Both the position numbers and the translations under genes were made by a program. The notes beneath the pieces are model-generated. The model was not told where the DNA came from, did no database searches, and saw nothing but the letters and a program-made list of their open reading frames with translations. Positions 44,538 through 53,952 of a DNA stretch of 64,000 nucleotides are shown piece after piece; positions within the stretch are counted from its first letter, which is position 1, and the number at the start of each line of letters is the position of its first letter. This DNA comes from Pedobacter fastidiosus (GTDB lineage Bacteria > Bacteroidota > Bacteroidia > Sphingobacteriales > Sphingobacteriaceae), in assembly GCF_014306625.1 (NCBI RefSeq), contig NZ_JACRYL010000011.1, positions 141,417 through 205,416 on the forward strand. The letters run 5' to 3'.

Positions 44538-47048
44538 ATGAATAAGTTTTACAAACTATTATTTTGCGCCGAGTTGTTGTCCCTTTCAGCTTTAGCGCAA
44601 ACCAAAACCTTTACCTTAACAGAAAATATTCAGTCGGCCCCAAAGGCTAACTATCAGCTGGCATCTCGGTTTTCTCCAAATAAATTAAAGAAAATGGTGT
44701 ATTCTACTTCTGTAGATCCACACTGGCTAAAAATGAGCAACCGCTTTTGGTATAACTTCGAAAGCCCGAAGGGTAAATTTTGGTATCTGGTAGATCCAGC
44801 AGCTAAAAGCAAAAAGCTGATGTTCGATAATGCTAAAATCGCTGCGGATATTACCTTAATTGTTCGCGATCCTTTTGATGCGGAACATTTGCCTCTCGAA
44901 AATCTGAAGTTTGCGCCAGATGAAAAAAGTATTTCTTTCGAAATTAAAAGCTCTATAGATGAATTGAAGAAAGACAGGAAAGATAAAAAGGCTGCAGATT
45001 CTATGCAGAAAAAAATCTATTCCTTTAAATACGAATTGGCAACGGCAAAACTAACCGAAGTAGCCAATTTCAGTAAGCCAAAACCCAAACCAACTTGGGG
45101 GTCAGTTGCTCCAGATTCTTCAGCCATTATCTTTTCACGAAATTATAATTTGTTTTGGATGGATAAAAGCAACTATCAAAAGGCCGTTAAAAACGAAGAT
45201 GACAGTACCATTGTAGAGCATCAGCTTACCAAAGATGGCGTTAAGTTTTATTCTTACGGAAGTGATGGCGACGGTGAAAACAATGTCGAGAATGAAAAAA
45301 ACAATAAAAAAAGGAGAGGAGCTTATGTGTTATGGTCGCCGAATTCTAAGTACTTTGTATTAGATCGTACCGATTCGCGTAAGGTTAAAGATCTTTGGGT
45401 AATCAACAGCGTTACACCGGGTCGCCCAACTTTAGAAACCTATAAATACCAAATGCCAGGAGAAGCAGAAGCCCCTCAAGATGAAGTGTTGCTTTTTGAT
45501 TTCCCTGCAAAAACCTATAAAAAATTAAATGTATCTGCCTTTAAAGATCAGAGTGTTTCCGTTTGGAGCAAACCATCTTTGGCTAAAGATCGCGACAACG
45601 AATTCCGACCTTCGGTTTGGTTAGGTAATGATAGTAGATTCTATTTTTCTCGCACCAGCAGAGATTTAAAACGTATTGATATTTGTACCGTTGATATTAA
45701 TACAGATGTGGTAAAGCCGTTAATTGATGAACGTTTTAATACCTACGTAGAAGTTAACAGACCGGGTTTGGTTAACGATGGTAATGAATTAATCCATTGG
45801 AGCGAACGCGATGGCTGGGCGCATTTTTATCTTTTCGATGGAAATGGAAAGCTTAAAAATCAGATTACCAAAGGATCTTTTCACTGTGAAAGTATCGTAA
45901 ACATCGATGAGAAAAATCGGGTATTGTATTTTACGGCAAATGGGAGAGAAGTCAAGGAAGATCCATATTATCTTCATTTATACAGCATCAACTTTGATGG
46001 TTCGAACATGAAATTGCTCAATGCCGGCGATTTTGATCATGCATCTAACATGAATGATAACAATACTTTTTTTGTTGATAATTACTCACGAGTGAATACA
46101 GTGCCAAAGTCTACGCTATATAACAAAGCAGGATTAAAGGTAATGGATTTGGAAACCACCGATCTTTCATTGCTTATGACGGCTGGGTATAAATTTCCAG
46201 AGCCTTTCAAAGTAAAAGCAGATGATGGGATCACCGATTTGTATGGAGTAATGTATAAGCCTTTTGATTTCGATCCCACCAAGAAATATCCAATTATCGA
46301 GTACGTATATCCCGGTCCGCAGACTGAGGCAGTAAACAAAGCCTTTACTAAAAGTATGGATCGCACCGAGCGTTTGGCTCAGTTTGGCTATATCGTTATT
46401 ACAGTAGGAAACCGTGGAGGCAATCCCTCGCGTTCTAAATGGTACCATACTTTTGGCTACGGCAATTTACGTGATTACGGCTTGGCCGATAAGAAAACGG
46501 CAATTGAGCAACTTGCTGCTAAATATTCGTTTATCGATGATCAAAAAGTAGGTATTACGGGTCACTCTGGTGGCGGTTTTATGTCTACAGCTGCAATGCT
46601 TGTTTATCCAGATTTTTTCAAAGCTGCGGTAAGTAATTCTGGTAACCACGATAACAGTATTTACAATCGTTGGTGGAGCGAAAAGCACCATGGCGTTAAA
46701 GAGATTATCTCGGCCAAAGGCGATACAACCTTTAAATATAACATCGAAAAAAATCCAGATTTGGCCAAAAACCTCAAAGGTCATTTATTGTTAATGACGG
46801 GCGATGTAGATAATAACGTGCATCCGGCAAACACCATTCGCGTTGCCAACGCCTTAATAAAAGCAGGCAAAAGATTCGATATGCTTATAGTTCCGGGTCA
46901 GCGCCATGCCTATGGCGATTTAACCGAATATGCTTTCTGGAAACTAGCCGATCACTTTAACAAATACTTAATCGGCGATTTCTCCGATCCAAGCGAAGTC
47001 GATTTAGTAGAAATGGACCGAGACATAGAACAGAACGGTAAACCTTAA
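44538..47048 (+). CDS. S9-family (DPP-IV type) serine peptidase
   Basis: An 836-aa prolyl oligopeptidase family enzyme with a signal peptide (MNKFYKLLFCAELLSLSALAQ). An N-terminal beta-propeller (about 40-560) is followed by an alpha/beta-hydrolase catalytic domain. The nucleophile is in GITGHSGGGFMS, the Asp in MTGDVDNNVHP and the His in VPGQRHAYGD. PIIEYVYPGPQ and NRGGNPSRSKWY mark the domain start. It is expected to cut dipeptides after Pro or Ala in the periplasm. The downstream repeat array starts about 60 bases past the stop. Confidence 0.92.
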   Translation: MNKFYKLLFCAELLSLSALAQTKTFTLTENIQSAPKANYQLASRFSPNKLKKMVYSTSVDPHWLKMSNRFWYNFESPKGKFWYLVDPAAKSKKLMFDNAKIAADITLIVRDPFDAEHLPLENLKFAPDEKSISFEIKSSIDELKKDRKDKKAADSMQKKIYSFKYELATAKLTEVANFSKPKPKPTWGSVAPDSSAIIFSRNYNLFWMDKSNYQKAVKNEDDSTIVEHQLTKDGVKFYSYGSDGDGENNVENEKNNKKRRGAYVLWSPNSKYFVLDRTDSRKVKDLWVINSVTPGRPTLETYKYQMPGEAEAPQDEVLLFDFPAKTYKKLNVSAFKDQSVSVWSKPSLAKDRDNEFRPSVWLGNDSRFYFSRTSRDLKRIDICTVDINTDVVKPLIDERFNTYVEVNRPGLVNDGNELIHWSERDGWAHFYLFDGNGKLKNQITKGSFHCESIVNIDEKNRVLYFTANGREVKEDPYYLHLYSINFDGSNMKLLNAGDFDHASNMNDNNTFFVDNYSRVNTVPKSTLYNKAGLKVMDLETTDLSLLMTAGYKFPEPFKVKADDGITDLYGVMYKPFDFDPTKKYPIIEYVYPGPQTEAVNKAFTKSMDRTERLAQFGYIVITVGNRGGNPSRSKWYHTFGYGNLRDYGLADKKTAIEQLAAKYSFIDDQKVGITGHSGGGFMSTAAMLVYPDFFKAAVSNSGNHDNSIYNRWWSEKHHGVKEIISAKGDTTFKYNIEKNPDLAKNLKGHLLLMTGDVDNNVHPANTIRVANALIKAGKRFDMLIVPGQRHAYGDLTEYAFWKLADHFNKYLIGDFSDPSEVDLVEMDRDIEQNGKP

Positions 47049-47110
47049 TTTAAAATTACGATCTAATAGAAATGGCCTGCATGATGTAGGCCATTTTTGT
47101 TTTGTTAAAC

Positions 47111-48420
47111 TTTTGGCACTTTGTCTCCCCCTCTGGAGGGGGTTGGGGGAGGTTTTAGCCTCCATATTTGCCATGCTATCTTTCCCGCGCAGGCGGGAAT
47201 CTTAATGCTTTGGTATGCAATGTTTAACGCATTACGATTCCCCTCCGATAACTATCGGATCAAGCTTAGAATGGCGGACCGCCTAGCCACTCGGCAAGTT
47301 TGGCAACATTTTTTGGCGCTTTGTCTCCCCCTCTGGAGGGGGTTGGGGGAGGTTTTAGCTTTTTTTTGGAAAGCAAGGTTCGGTAATTCTTCGGTTATTT
47401 CAGTCCTGCTCTCGCTTATAGTCCCGAAGAAAAATCGGGTGCTATTCCGCTCGATCAGGTTTAAATTATTTGGGCTTAGGTGTTTCAAATGAAAACCAAT
47501 CGGAAACTAAAAACCTTTGATATTGAAACTGTTTTTTCTCTGGCAACATTTTTCGGCGCTTTGTCTCCCCCTCTGGAGGGGGCAGGGGGAGGTTTCAACC
47601 TCCATATTTGCCATGCCGTCTTTCCCGCGCAGGCGGGAATCTTAATGCTTTGGTATGCAATGTTTAACGCATGAAGGTTCCCATCCGATAGCTATCAGAT
47701 CAAGCTGAGAATGACGGACCGCCTAGCCCCTCGGCAAGTTTGGAAACCTTTTTTGGCGCTTTGTCTCCCCCTCTGGAGGGGGTTGGGGGAGGTTTTAACC
47801 TACATATTTGCCATGCCGTCTTTCCCGCACAGGCGAGAATCTTAATGCTTTGGTATGCAATGTTTAACGCATTAAGGTTTCCATCCGATAGCTATCAGAT
47901 CAAGCTGAGAATGACAGGACGCCCAGTCCACTCGGCAAGTTTGGAAACCTTTTTTGGCGCTTTGTCTCCCCCTCTGGAGGGGGTTGGGGGAGGTTTTAAC
48001 CTCCATATTTGCCATGCCGTCTTTCCCGCACAGGCGGGAATCTTAATGCTTTGGTATGCAATGTTTAACGCATTAAGGTTCCCATCCGATAGCTATCAGA
48101 TCAAGCTGAAAATGATAAGACGCCCAGCCCCTTCGCCAAGTTTAGAAACCTTTTTTGGCGCTTTGTCTCTCCTTCGGGGGGAGTGGGGGAAGGTTTTAAC
48201 TTTTTTTTTGGAAAGCAAGGTTCGGTAATTCTTCGGTTATTTCAGTCCTGCTCTTGCTTATAGTCCCGAAGAAAAATCGGGCGCTATTCCGCTCGATCAG
48301 GTTTAAATTATTTGGGCTTGGTGTTTCATATGAAAACCAATTTGGAAACTTTTATTGGCTCGCAAATTTTCGGCGCTTTGTCTCCCCCTCCGGAGGGGGT
48401 TGGGGGAGGTTTTTTAACAC
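47111..48420. repeat. Compound repeat array, units A-B-A-A-A-B plus end
   Basis: The lead sequence GGCGCTTTGTCTCCCCCTCT recurs with its CTTTGTCTC at 47119, 47319, 47559, 47759, 47960, 48161 and 48376. A units (about 200 bp) continue with a CTTTCCCGCGCAGGCGGGAA hairpin and a CCGATAGCTATCRG palindrome. B units (215-240 bp) continue with GGAAAGCAAGGTTCGG and a TCCCGAAGAAAAATCGGG hairpin. Open frames through it (for example 47740-48228) are translations of the repeat, not genes. Confidence 0.93.
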
Positions 48421-48440
48421 CTTCACCAGTCAATGCTAAG

Positions 48441-49319
48441 CTAACCCTTCCTCTCTTCCATGTACTTATCATTAAACAAACCATTCGGCTTTAGGTAAAC
48501 AAAGTTGTCTTTGAAATCAAGAAATACATTAAACCTTTTCAAAACCTCGTTTCCCAAAATATGGATATCCTTATCTTTCAAGGGCTTATTTATCGTGGTT
48601 ATCTGTACAGGAACATTTTTTAAACTGTACTTTCCAATTTTTAACGTTTTAAGTTTTGACGTAATCACCGGGATTTCATTGCCCTGAGCGCCATGCATCA
48701 TCACCTTTTTTATTATTTCCATCTTCTCGACTGGAAATTTTCCCGCTTTTAATAAATCGCTACTCAACATCGCCGTTCTTTGATAGCCGGTATCAAACAG
48801 AAAAAGGTCTTTATTGGTTACACCATTTTGTTTAATTTCACTCTGAATTAAGAAGAGATCTTTAAAAAATTCTATTTTAAGTTTTGTGAATTTATGATCA
48901 GATACTACTTCTTTGGGCAACACAGCATGAACAATCATCAGTTTTTTATCAAAATCGAGCTCCACTACTTTACCCTTAAAAAGATCCCAGCCAAACCGTC
49001 CATCGCTTCCATGAACCGTTAATTGGGCATCATAAACTTTAGTTTTATAGTTTGTGCTTCCTATTTGTAAATCGTAAACGGTATTGTACAGTTGAGGAAC
49101 AGATTTAAGTTTGTTCTTTAAAACATCATTAATAAGTACCAACTCGGTTGTTCCCGTATCGAAGTTTAAGTTCAACGTATCTATTTTATTAAAAACAGCC
49201 TTTACAAAAAAAGTATTTTGATTATTAAATACTAAAGGAATGCTATCACTTAAAATTATTTTTTGAGCAAAAACATTTAACGAGAGGAGTAAAAATAAAA
49301 GGAATAGAGTAGGTTTCAT
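48441..49319 (-). CDS. Retropepsin-like aspartyl protease family protein
   Basis: A 292-aa exported protein (signal peptide ending LNVFAQ). Two aspartic protease motifs occur in one chain, LNFDTGTTELVLIND (about residue 54) and FLFDTGYQRTAMLSS (about 177), and the closing HILGNEVLKRFNVFLDF matches the ILG-containing hydrophobic motif. The chain thus resembles a fused pair of retropepsin lobes with one DTG each. Proteolysis is not certain in this Bacteroidota family. It lies between the repeat array and the Kiwa-like operon, in the same direction. Confidence 0.83.
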   Translation of the reverse strand: MKPTLFLLFLLLSLNVFAQKIILSDSIPLVFNNQNTFFVKAVFNKIDTLNLNFDTGTTELVLINDVLKNKLKSVPQLYNTVYDLQIGSTNYKTKVYDAQLTVHGSDGRFGWDLFKGKVVELDFDKKLMIVHAVLPKEVVSDHKFTKLKIEFFKDLFLIQSEIKQNGVTNKDLFLFDTGYQRTAMLSSDLLKAGKFPVEKMEIIKKVMMHGAQGNEIPVITSKLKTLKIGKYSLKNVPVQITTINKPLKDKDIHILGNEVLKRFNVFLDFKDNFVYLKPNGLFNDKYMEERKG

Positions 49320-49527
49320 GGTTGTTAGGTTGGTTTAAAGGTTGTTGCTAGCGCATGCCTGTGGCGTGTGAAAGAAGCATAAATTTATGAATTATAATAA
49401 AATATGAAAATGATTAAGCCAAGATTTTAAATGCATACGCGACATACTTGCGTCAAATATGGGGAAACTGAACTCAAGCCTTTATTATGCAGCTCCCTTC
49501 TTTGGAAAATCTCCGTTGGCTGCAGTG

Positions 49528-50517
49528 TTATTCAGGCGCTACTACTTGCTCTTGGTCAGCATTTTCTTCAATGCGTAAAGTGTCCTTTGATTGGCTGTCA
49601 TAAAACAAGTTTGTTAATTCTGATTTAAGAAAGTCGTCATTAAGCAGTTTAATAAAATGCTCTTGCGAAACTTTTGTGTCTAACGCAATTTGCGTAGAGT
49701 CTGCGTTAAACCTAATTTTTCGACTAAGAACTGGATGGTTTGCTATGAAAAAAATTACGGTGTTGACGGGTAATTGCAAGACTGGTGTGTCGTGCTTTAT
49801 TTTCACTATCCTTTTTGCATATTTGAGTTCATTTGTCAAAGTGTTTAGTAATTGAATGTCAACCAATAATCCTGAATTTTGGATTAGAGTTAGATTTTCA
49901 ATAGCCTTATTTCTGATAATTGTGTCGTAGCCAAAATATTTTTCTAAAACTTTTACGCTCAATACAATAAGATTTTGACCTATTTGCATAAACTCAAAAG
50001 TCTCGGATATGCTCAAAATATTGGTATTGACTTTTTCAAATCTCTCGTTGGATGGAAAAATCCTTAAAATACTATCTCGTCTCAAATAGTTGATTGGGTA
50101 ATGCTTTTTGTAAAGGCTTATTTTGTGTTCTTCATTTCCAATTAAAATTACAAATGCTTTGATATTGTTTAAATCGTCCACATTGAAATTAAAATGGGCT
50201 TGTTCTTCATTTTTCAAAACTGTGTCTAAATATGAAAGTCCTTCTGGCTTTTCGTCAAAGTCATAGTTGTAAGCAGAATTTCTACGATTGTCTGCATCTG
50301 TCAAATTGCCAAAAAACAATTCTTCGTTGTCAATGAACTTTGATTGGATGTATCCTTTAAATTGAGTTAGAAGCGAAGTAGTAACTTCTTGTTCAATATT
50401 TGCCAATTTCAGTTCCATTCCATTGTCTGTACTAACTAGAAAGTATAGTCTTAAACTAATTGGATTGCCTACCTGAAAAAGGAATGAAATTGCCTGTAGT
50501 AATTGTTCTCTATTCAT
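49528..50517 (-). CDS. kwaB: Kiwa defence protein KwaB (DUF4868-type)
   Basis: A 329-aa soluble protein. The layout recalled for DUF4868 is present: a beta-rich first half (SLRLYFLVSTDNGMELKLANIEQEV) and a mixed core with NIKAFVILIGNEEHKISLYKKHYPINYLRRD, FEFMQIGQNLIVLSVKVLEKYFGYD, and IKHDTPVLQLPVNTVIFFIANHPVLSRKIRF. In Kiwa (described by Doron and colleagues in 2018) a DUF4868 protein pairs with a small membrane protein, as here; KwaB acts with it in blocking phage. The ATG overlaps the kwaA stop by 8 bases (ATGAATAG). It is the last gene of a leftward three-gene operon. The assignment rests on family memory and gene pairing, not on a search. Confidence 0.78.
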   Translation of the reverse strand: MNREQLLQAISFLFQVGNPISLRLYFLVSTDNGMELKLANIEQEVTTSLLTQFKGYIQSKFIDNEELFFGNLTDADNRRNSAYNYDFDEKPEGLSYLDTVLKNEEQAHFNFNVDDLNNIKAFVILIGNEEHKISLYKKHYPINYLRRDSILRIFPSNERFEKVNTNILSISETFEFMQIGQNLIVLSVKVLEKYFGYDTIIRNKAIENLTLIQNSGLLVDIQLLNTLTNELKYAKRIVKIKHDTPVLQLPVNTVIFFIANHPVLSRKIRFNADSTQIALDTKVSQEHFIKLLNDDFLKSELTNLFYDSQSKDTLRIEENADQEQVVAPE

Positions 50518-51079
50518 TTTCTGGCTGTGTTGTTTTTTTTACGAAATAAGTTTTGTGGTCTAGTTGCAAAGAACTTACCCAACTGCTTACCTCAAGTTTA
50601 TCTTTAGAAATATAAATTAGGTTATCTCCTTGGGATGTTTCGACTTTATAAACGTTGTAGCCTAATAATGCCAATGTTGGATTAGCATAAAACATATTTG
50701 TTTTAACATAAATTGCACCGATGATGATGAGTAAAATTAAGAGGTCAACAGCGTACCTAATTTGGCTTAGGTCAAAGCAAATCAGAGGTATGATATAAGT
50801 TGTTAGAAACGTCAAATGTTCATAGTTGGAATGCTCAATTTTTTTTATTTTTACTGGTAGCAAAGCAGTTCCGTCGATAGTATATCTAAATCGGAAATAA
50901 AAAATAAAACCTAATAAAAAGAATAAAAGGGCAATTGTCGGTATAACATTGTCATGAAAGAGTTGCTTAAACCCAATAAAACTGCAACTCCAACAAATTT
51001 GCATTTGAGTTCTGTTCACTATTATCAGAAGAAATAGTAACCAAAGAGATACGATATATAATTCTATTTTTCTTCTCAA
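50510..51079 (-). CDS. kwaA: Kiwa defence membrane protein KwaA
   Basis: A 189-aa protein with four predicted helices (about residues 8-22, 46-64, 89-104 and 107-125) and a cytosolic C-terminal tail (YANPTLALLGYNVYKVETSQGDNL). Size, helix count and position directly before a DUF4868 gene match KwaA, the membrane sensor of Kiwa. The start is TTG at 51079: the frame is closed by a TAA 27 bases upstream with no ATG between, and the next ATG falls after the first helix. Cys in QMQICWSCSF may form a periplasmic pair. Spaced 61 bases after the Z1 gene. Confidence 0.75.
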   Translation of the reverse strand: MRRKIELYIVSLWLLFLLIIVNRTQMQICWSCSFIGFKQLFHDNVIPTIALLFFLLGFIFYFRFRYTIDGTALLPVKIKKIEHSNYEHLTFLTTYIIPLICFDLSQIRYAVDLLILLIIIGAIYVKTNMFYANPTLALLGYNVYKVETSQGDNLIYISKDKLEVSSWVSSLQLDHKTYFVKKTTQPENE

Positions 51080-51140
51080 GTTATTAGGAGTTTCAAAAGA
51101 TTACAGTTAATGCAATGTTGTAGTCAGCACTACTTATCAA

Positions 51141-53309
51141 TCACGACCACTCAAATAATAATGGTCTTTCAAATGCTGGGTTTACCAAAACTGGCCAATA
51201 AAATGGTGCATCTTTCCAGCCATTTGCTTTTCCTTCTTGTCTAAGTAACATTAGCAGAGGTTTGTTTGAATTCTTAATGCAAGTCATACTATATTTGTAG
51301 TCTGTAGTGCTTGTGTACGGTGCGTCCATTGGTTCTCCATTAAGTTGAAACCTTTGCAGGTCTCTTCCTTCTTGTACATAACAATGCATATCATCATTTT
51401 CACACTCTTCAAACATTTTTTTTACGATTGTTTTCCACACAAATGTGTCAAGCGGAACCCCTAGATCGTAATTCAAATTTCCAGCATCAATTAAGTCAAG
51501 AATATTTTCAAACTGCTCGAATGTTATTGTGAAAGACTTTCTGATTGTGTTGGTAAAACCATTTATGGAACGTAGGTACGTGTCAATCTTATTTGTGATT
51601 CGTGTTATTTCCGTCTTTCCTTTAGTTTCAAAACCATAAGGGTATTTGGTTTTATAACTGCGAAGAGTTGTAACGTTACCTAAACGAATTCTATTTGGGC
51701 TTGTTGGTTTAATTCTTCCTTGTTCGCTTGCTTGCATTAGAACAATTTCGTGGTCCGTCTTTTTCTGCAATGATTCTCGCAACGCTTCATCAATCTGATG
51801 GATTTCTTTCATTCTTTCGAATATCCGTTCAGTTGTGTACATCCGTGTTAATGCAATATCTGCCTTTGAACGATTACCATACATTCTGGCGTGTTGTAAC
51901 ACGGTGTCCATTTGAGAGGTTTGTGGGTCTCTACCGTAAAAAATTCCAAGTAGATTATCTATGGTGATGCCCCTGTCAAGTACCTGACCTCCAATAAAGA
52001 AATTTAAAGCTGTTTCAAGTCTTAATTGGCCATCATCGTTAGCTAAGTCTATTACTCGTTGGTCAGAGTTTATTACGAATATTTGATAATCCTCCAACTC
52101 GAATATTCGTGAAATTACTTTTTGAACTTCTTTGAAATTCGGTAAGTTCTCAACCCAGCCAAGTTTTTCGGCTTTCTTGAATGAGATAATTAAATCATTT
52201 TCATAATGGTCTTTGTACATATCAATTGCATCGCCATTATTTTTTTTCCATTCCGATTGTAAAAAGTCTAAATATTTTTGGACTAATGTTTCTTGCCAAA
52301 CCATTTTAGTTTTGGCGGTGTCCAGGTGAAAAATAAATGAATATTTAGAAAGCTGATAGTTTTGTAATATTGTTGAACCGCCACTTTTAATTTGTTGAGC
52401 TCTTCTGATTGCAACGGCTACAATAAATTTTTCAATGGATTTTCTAAATACTTGTAGCTTGTCAGTCGTGGCAACATTGCGTTCAATTCTTAAATCTTGT
52501 TTTTTAGATTTTAACGTTGCTATATCAGTTGGTGTTGCTTGTATATGTATGTGGTAGGCAGGATTGTCTATGTCCTCGCTATCTTCAAAATACACTTTTC
52601 CACCAACGTAGCCTGGATAAGCCTCCAATATTTCAGTAAATTTCGGTCTTACTGGTTTGTAAACTCCTGATGCTGTGACAATTTCGTTTGGTTGAAGATA
52701 TAAAGCATATGGTGTTGCTGTGACTTGTAAGAAATATCCTTTCTCCAATGCTTTTCTAAAATCGTTTAGTTTTTTTGCAGTTTCTAATAATTCAACTTCA
52801 TCCTTTTTGCCTTTTGCACCTATCGAACCTGTATCAGCTTCATCGTCAATTATGAGTACATTTTTACCGCATAATTCGGAATTATTTATTTTGAACGCTT
52901 TTGTTAGTTTTCCTATACTACTTGGATTCTTGATTGCAATAAAGACTTTCTTGTTCAGTAATTGAGATTTTTTTAGAATGGTGTCGCCAAATGTATGGGT
53001 GTAGTAGATGTTTATGTGCCCTTGCTCCTCAAATTCCTTAAATTCCTTTCTAATTCTTCTCGTTGTTTGCGTGCCAAGTAATTCTGAATTTTTTGTCAGA
53101 ACAACCGCAACATCAATTCCTCTGTCAAACGCTTCTGCAATAACCCCAATAAATGCAGTTGTCTTACCGCTTTGAATTCGACCAAGCAAGACACCAGGAT
53201 TTTCGGAACTTGTTTTGCTCGTTAGTAATCTGTCAACAGTACTTTTTACTGTGTCCTGCAATGGCTTACTGTATTTTCTGTTAGCCGAATGAATTGAGTA
53301 GAATTCCAT
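51141..53309 (-). CDS. Z1-domain SF2 helicase-like ATPase
   Basis: A protein of about 722 aa. SF2-type motifs: GRIQSGKTTAFIGVIAEAF (Walker A, about residue 43), NVLIIDDEADTGS (DEAD-type Walker B), QVTATPYALY (motif III), then FIGGQVLDRGITIDNLLGIFYGRDPQTSQMDTVLQHARMYGNRS, the Z1 core with motif V/VI-like Arg. Z1 proteins (named by Iyer and Aravind in work on MutL/MORC-linked restriction-like systems) are predicted to work on DNA in conflict systems. The frame stays open to a TTG at 53378; I use the ATG at 53309 (MEFYSIHSANRKYSKPL). First of three genes with kwaA and kwaB. No methyltransferase or MutL/MORC gene lies next to it. Confidence 0.86.
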   Translation of the reverse strand: MEFYSIHSANRKYSKPLQDTVKSTVDRLLTSKTSSENPGVLLGRIQSGKTTAFIGVIAEAFDRGIDVAVVLTKNSELLGTQTTRRIRKEFKEFEEQGHINIYYTHTFGDTILKKSQLLNKKVFIAIKNPSSIGKLTKAFKINNSELCGKNVLIIDDEADTGSIGAKGKKDEVELLETAKKLNDFRKALEKGYFLQVTATPYALYLQPNEIVTASGVYKPVRPKFTEILEAYPGYVGGKVYFEDSEDIDNPAYHIHIQATPTDIATLKSKKQDLRIERNVATTDKLQVFRKSIEKFIVAVAIRRAQQIKSGGSTILQNYQLSKYSFIFHLDTAKTKMVWQETLVQKYLDFLQSEWKKNNGDAIDMYKDHYENDLIISFKKAEKLGWVENLPNFKEVQKVISRIFELEDYQIFVINSDQRVIDLANDDGQLRLETALNFFIGGQVLDRGITIDNLLGIFYGRDPQTSQMDTVLQHARMYGNRSKADIALTRMYTTERIFERMKEIHQIDEALRESLQKKTDHEIVLMQASEQGRIKPTSPNRIRLGNVTTLRSYKTKYPYGFETKGKTEITRITNKIDTYLRSINGFTNTIRKSFTITFEQFENILDLIDAGNLNYDLGVPLDTFVWKTIVKKMFEECENDDMHCYVQEGRDLQRFQLNGEPMDAPYTSTTDYKYSMTCIKNSNKPLLMLLRQEGKANGWKDAPFYWPVLVNPAFERPLLFEWS

Positions 53310-53952
53310 ATAGTTGTTATGTCGTTTGACTGTGGGGTGATAAGGGTTGCCAGCAACTTTTAAATATATGAAACTCAAGCCTCAAATAATACCTCTCAAT
53401 GCCCATTTGTACTTAGTGTTTTGCCTTAATTAATTTATATTATTCACTAAACCTCAAAGAAGCCTATACGCGGTTAAGAAACAAACCAACAGATAGAGAG
53501 CGCTTATCGATTAATTTAGTTTAACTAATGTATAAAATAAAAATAACCATTTAATACGGGAAGCCGTAAAATGCTGATTTAATGTGGTTTTGCCATTTAG
53601 ACCCGATGGAAGCGGAAAGCCCGCAACCCGATTTTCTCGGGGAGGACTTGTAGCGATAGCCCCAAAGGGGTTCCTTTGGAACGGGGCTAACATTAATCAA
53701 TTCTTCTGTTCCTGCTCTTCAAATGCTTTAATTAGAAATTTATCCTTTTAACCGCAGTAAGATTCCAGCCTACGCGAGAATGACGGTATGTTGTACAGAA
53801 ATTGGCCCATCAAATGTTTTTAATTAGATTTTTTTTAACATGTTATAAAAGCATTAAGATTCCTGCCTGTGCAGGAAAGAAAATTTAGGCATATAAATCC
53901 CAAAATCATAAATCGGCAAAATTTCCTAAATTACCCATCAAAATTTATCCGA
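53310..53952. repeat. Gene-free region with hairpin repeats
   Basis: No gene. 53500-53700 holds a fragment (AAGCCCGCAACCCGATTTTCTCGGGGAGG, then TAGCCCCAAAGGGG / GAACGGGGCTA) resembling the 20.6-kb element. Two short hairpins of the TAAGATTCC family follow at about 53759-53785 (CGCGAGAATGACGG) and 53850-53880 (ATTAAGATTCCTGCCTGTGCAGGAA). The first part, 53379-53560, is plain AT-rich sequence. Confidence 0.65.

Noticed and set aside
47740..48228. 162-codon open frame with internally repeated peptide (SPPLEGVGGGF and on)
   Set aside because: It is the translation of 201-bp repeat units (a multiple of 3, so the frame stays open). It has no start context, the other copies are out of frame, and the strand and position match the repeat array.
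53869..53952. 28-residue N-terminal extension of the second M28 gene
   Set aside because: It starts in a hairpin repeat and would bury the lipoprotein signal that begins at 53953.
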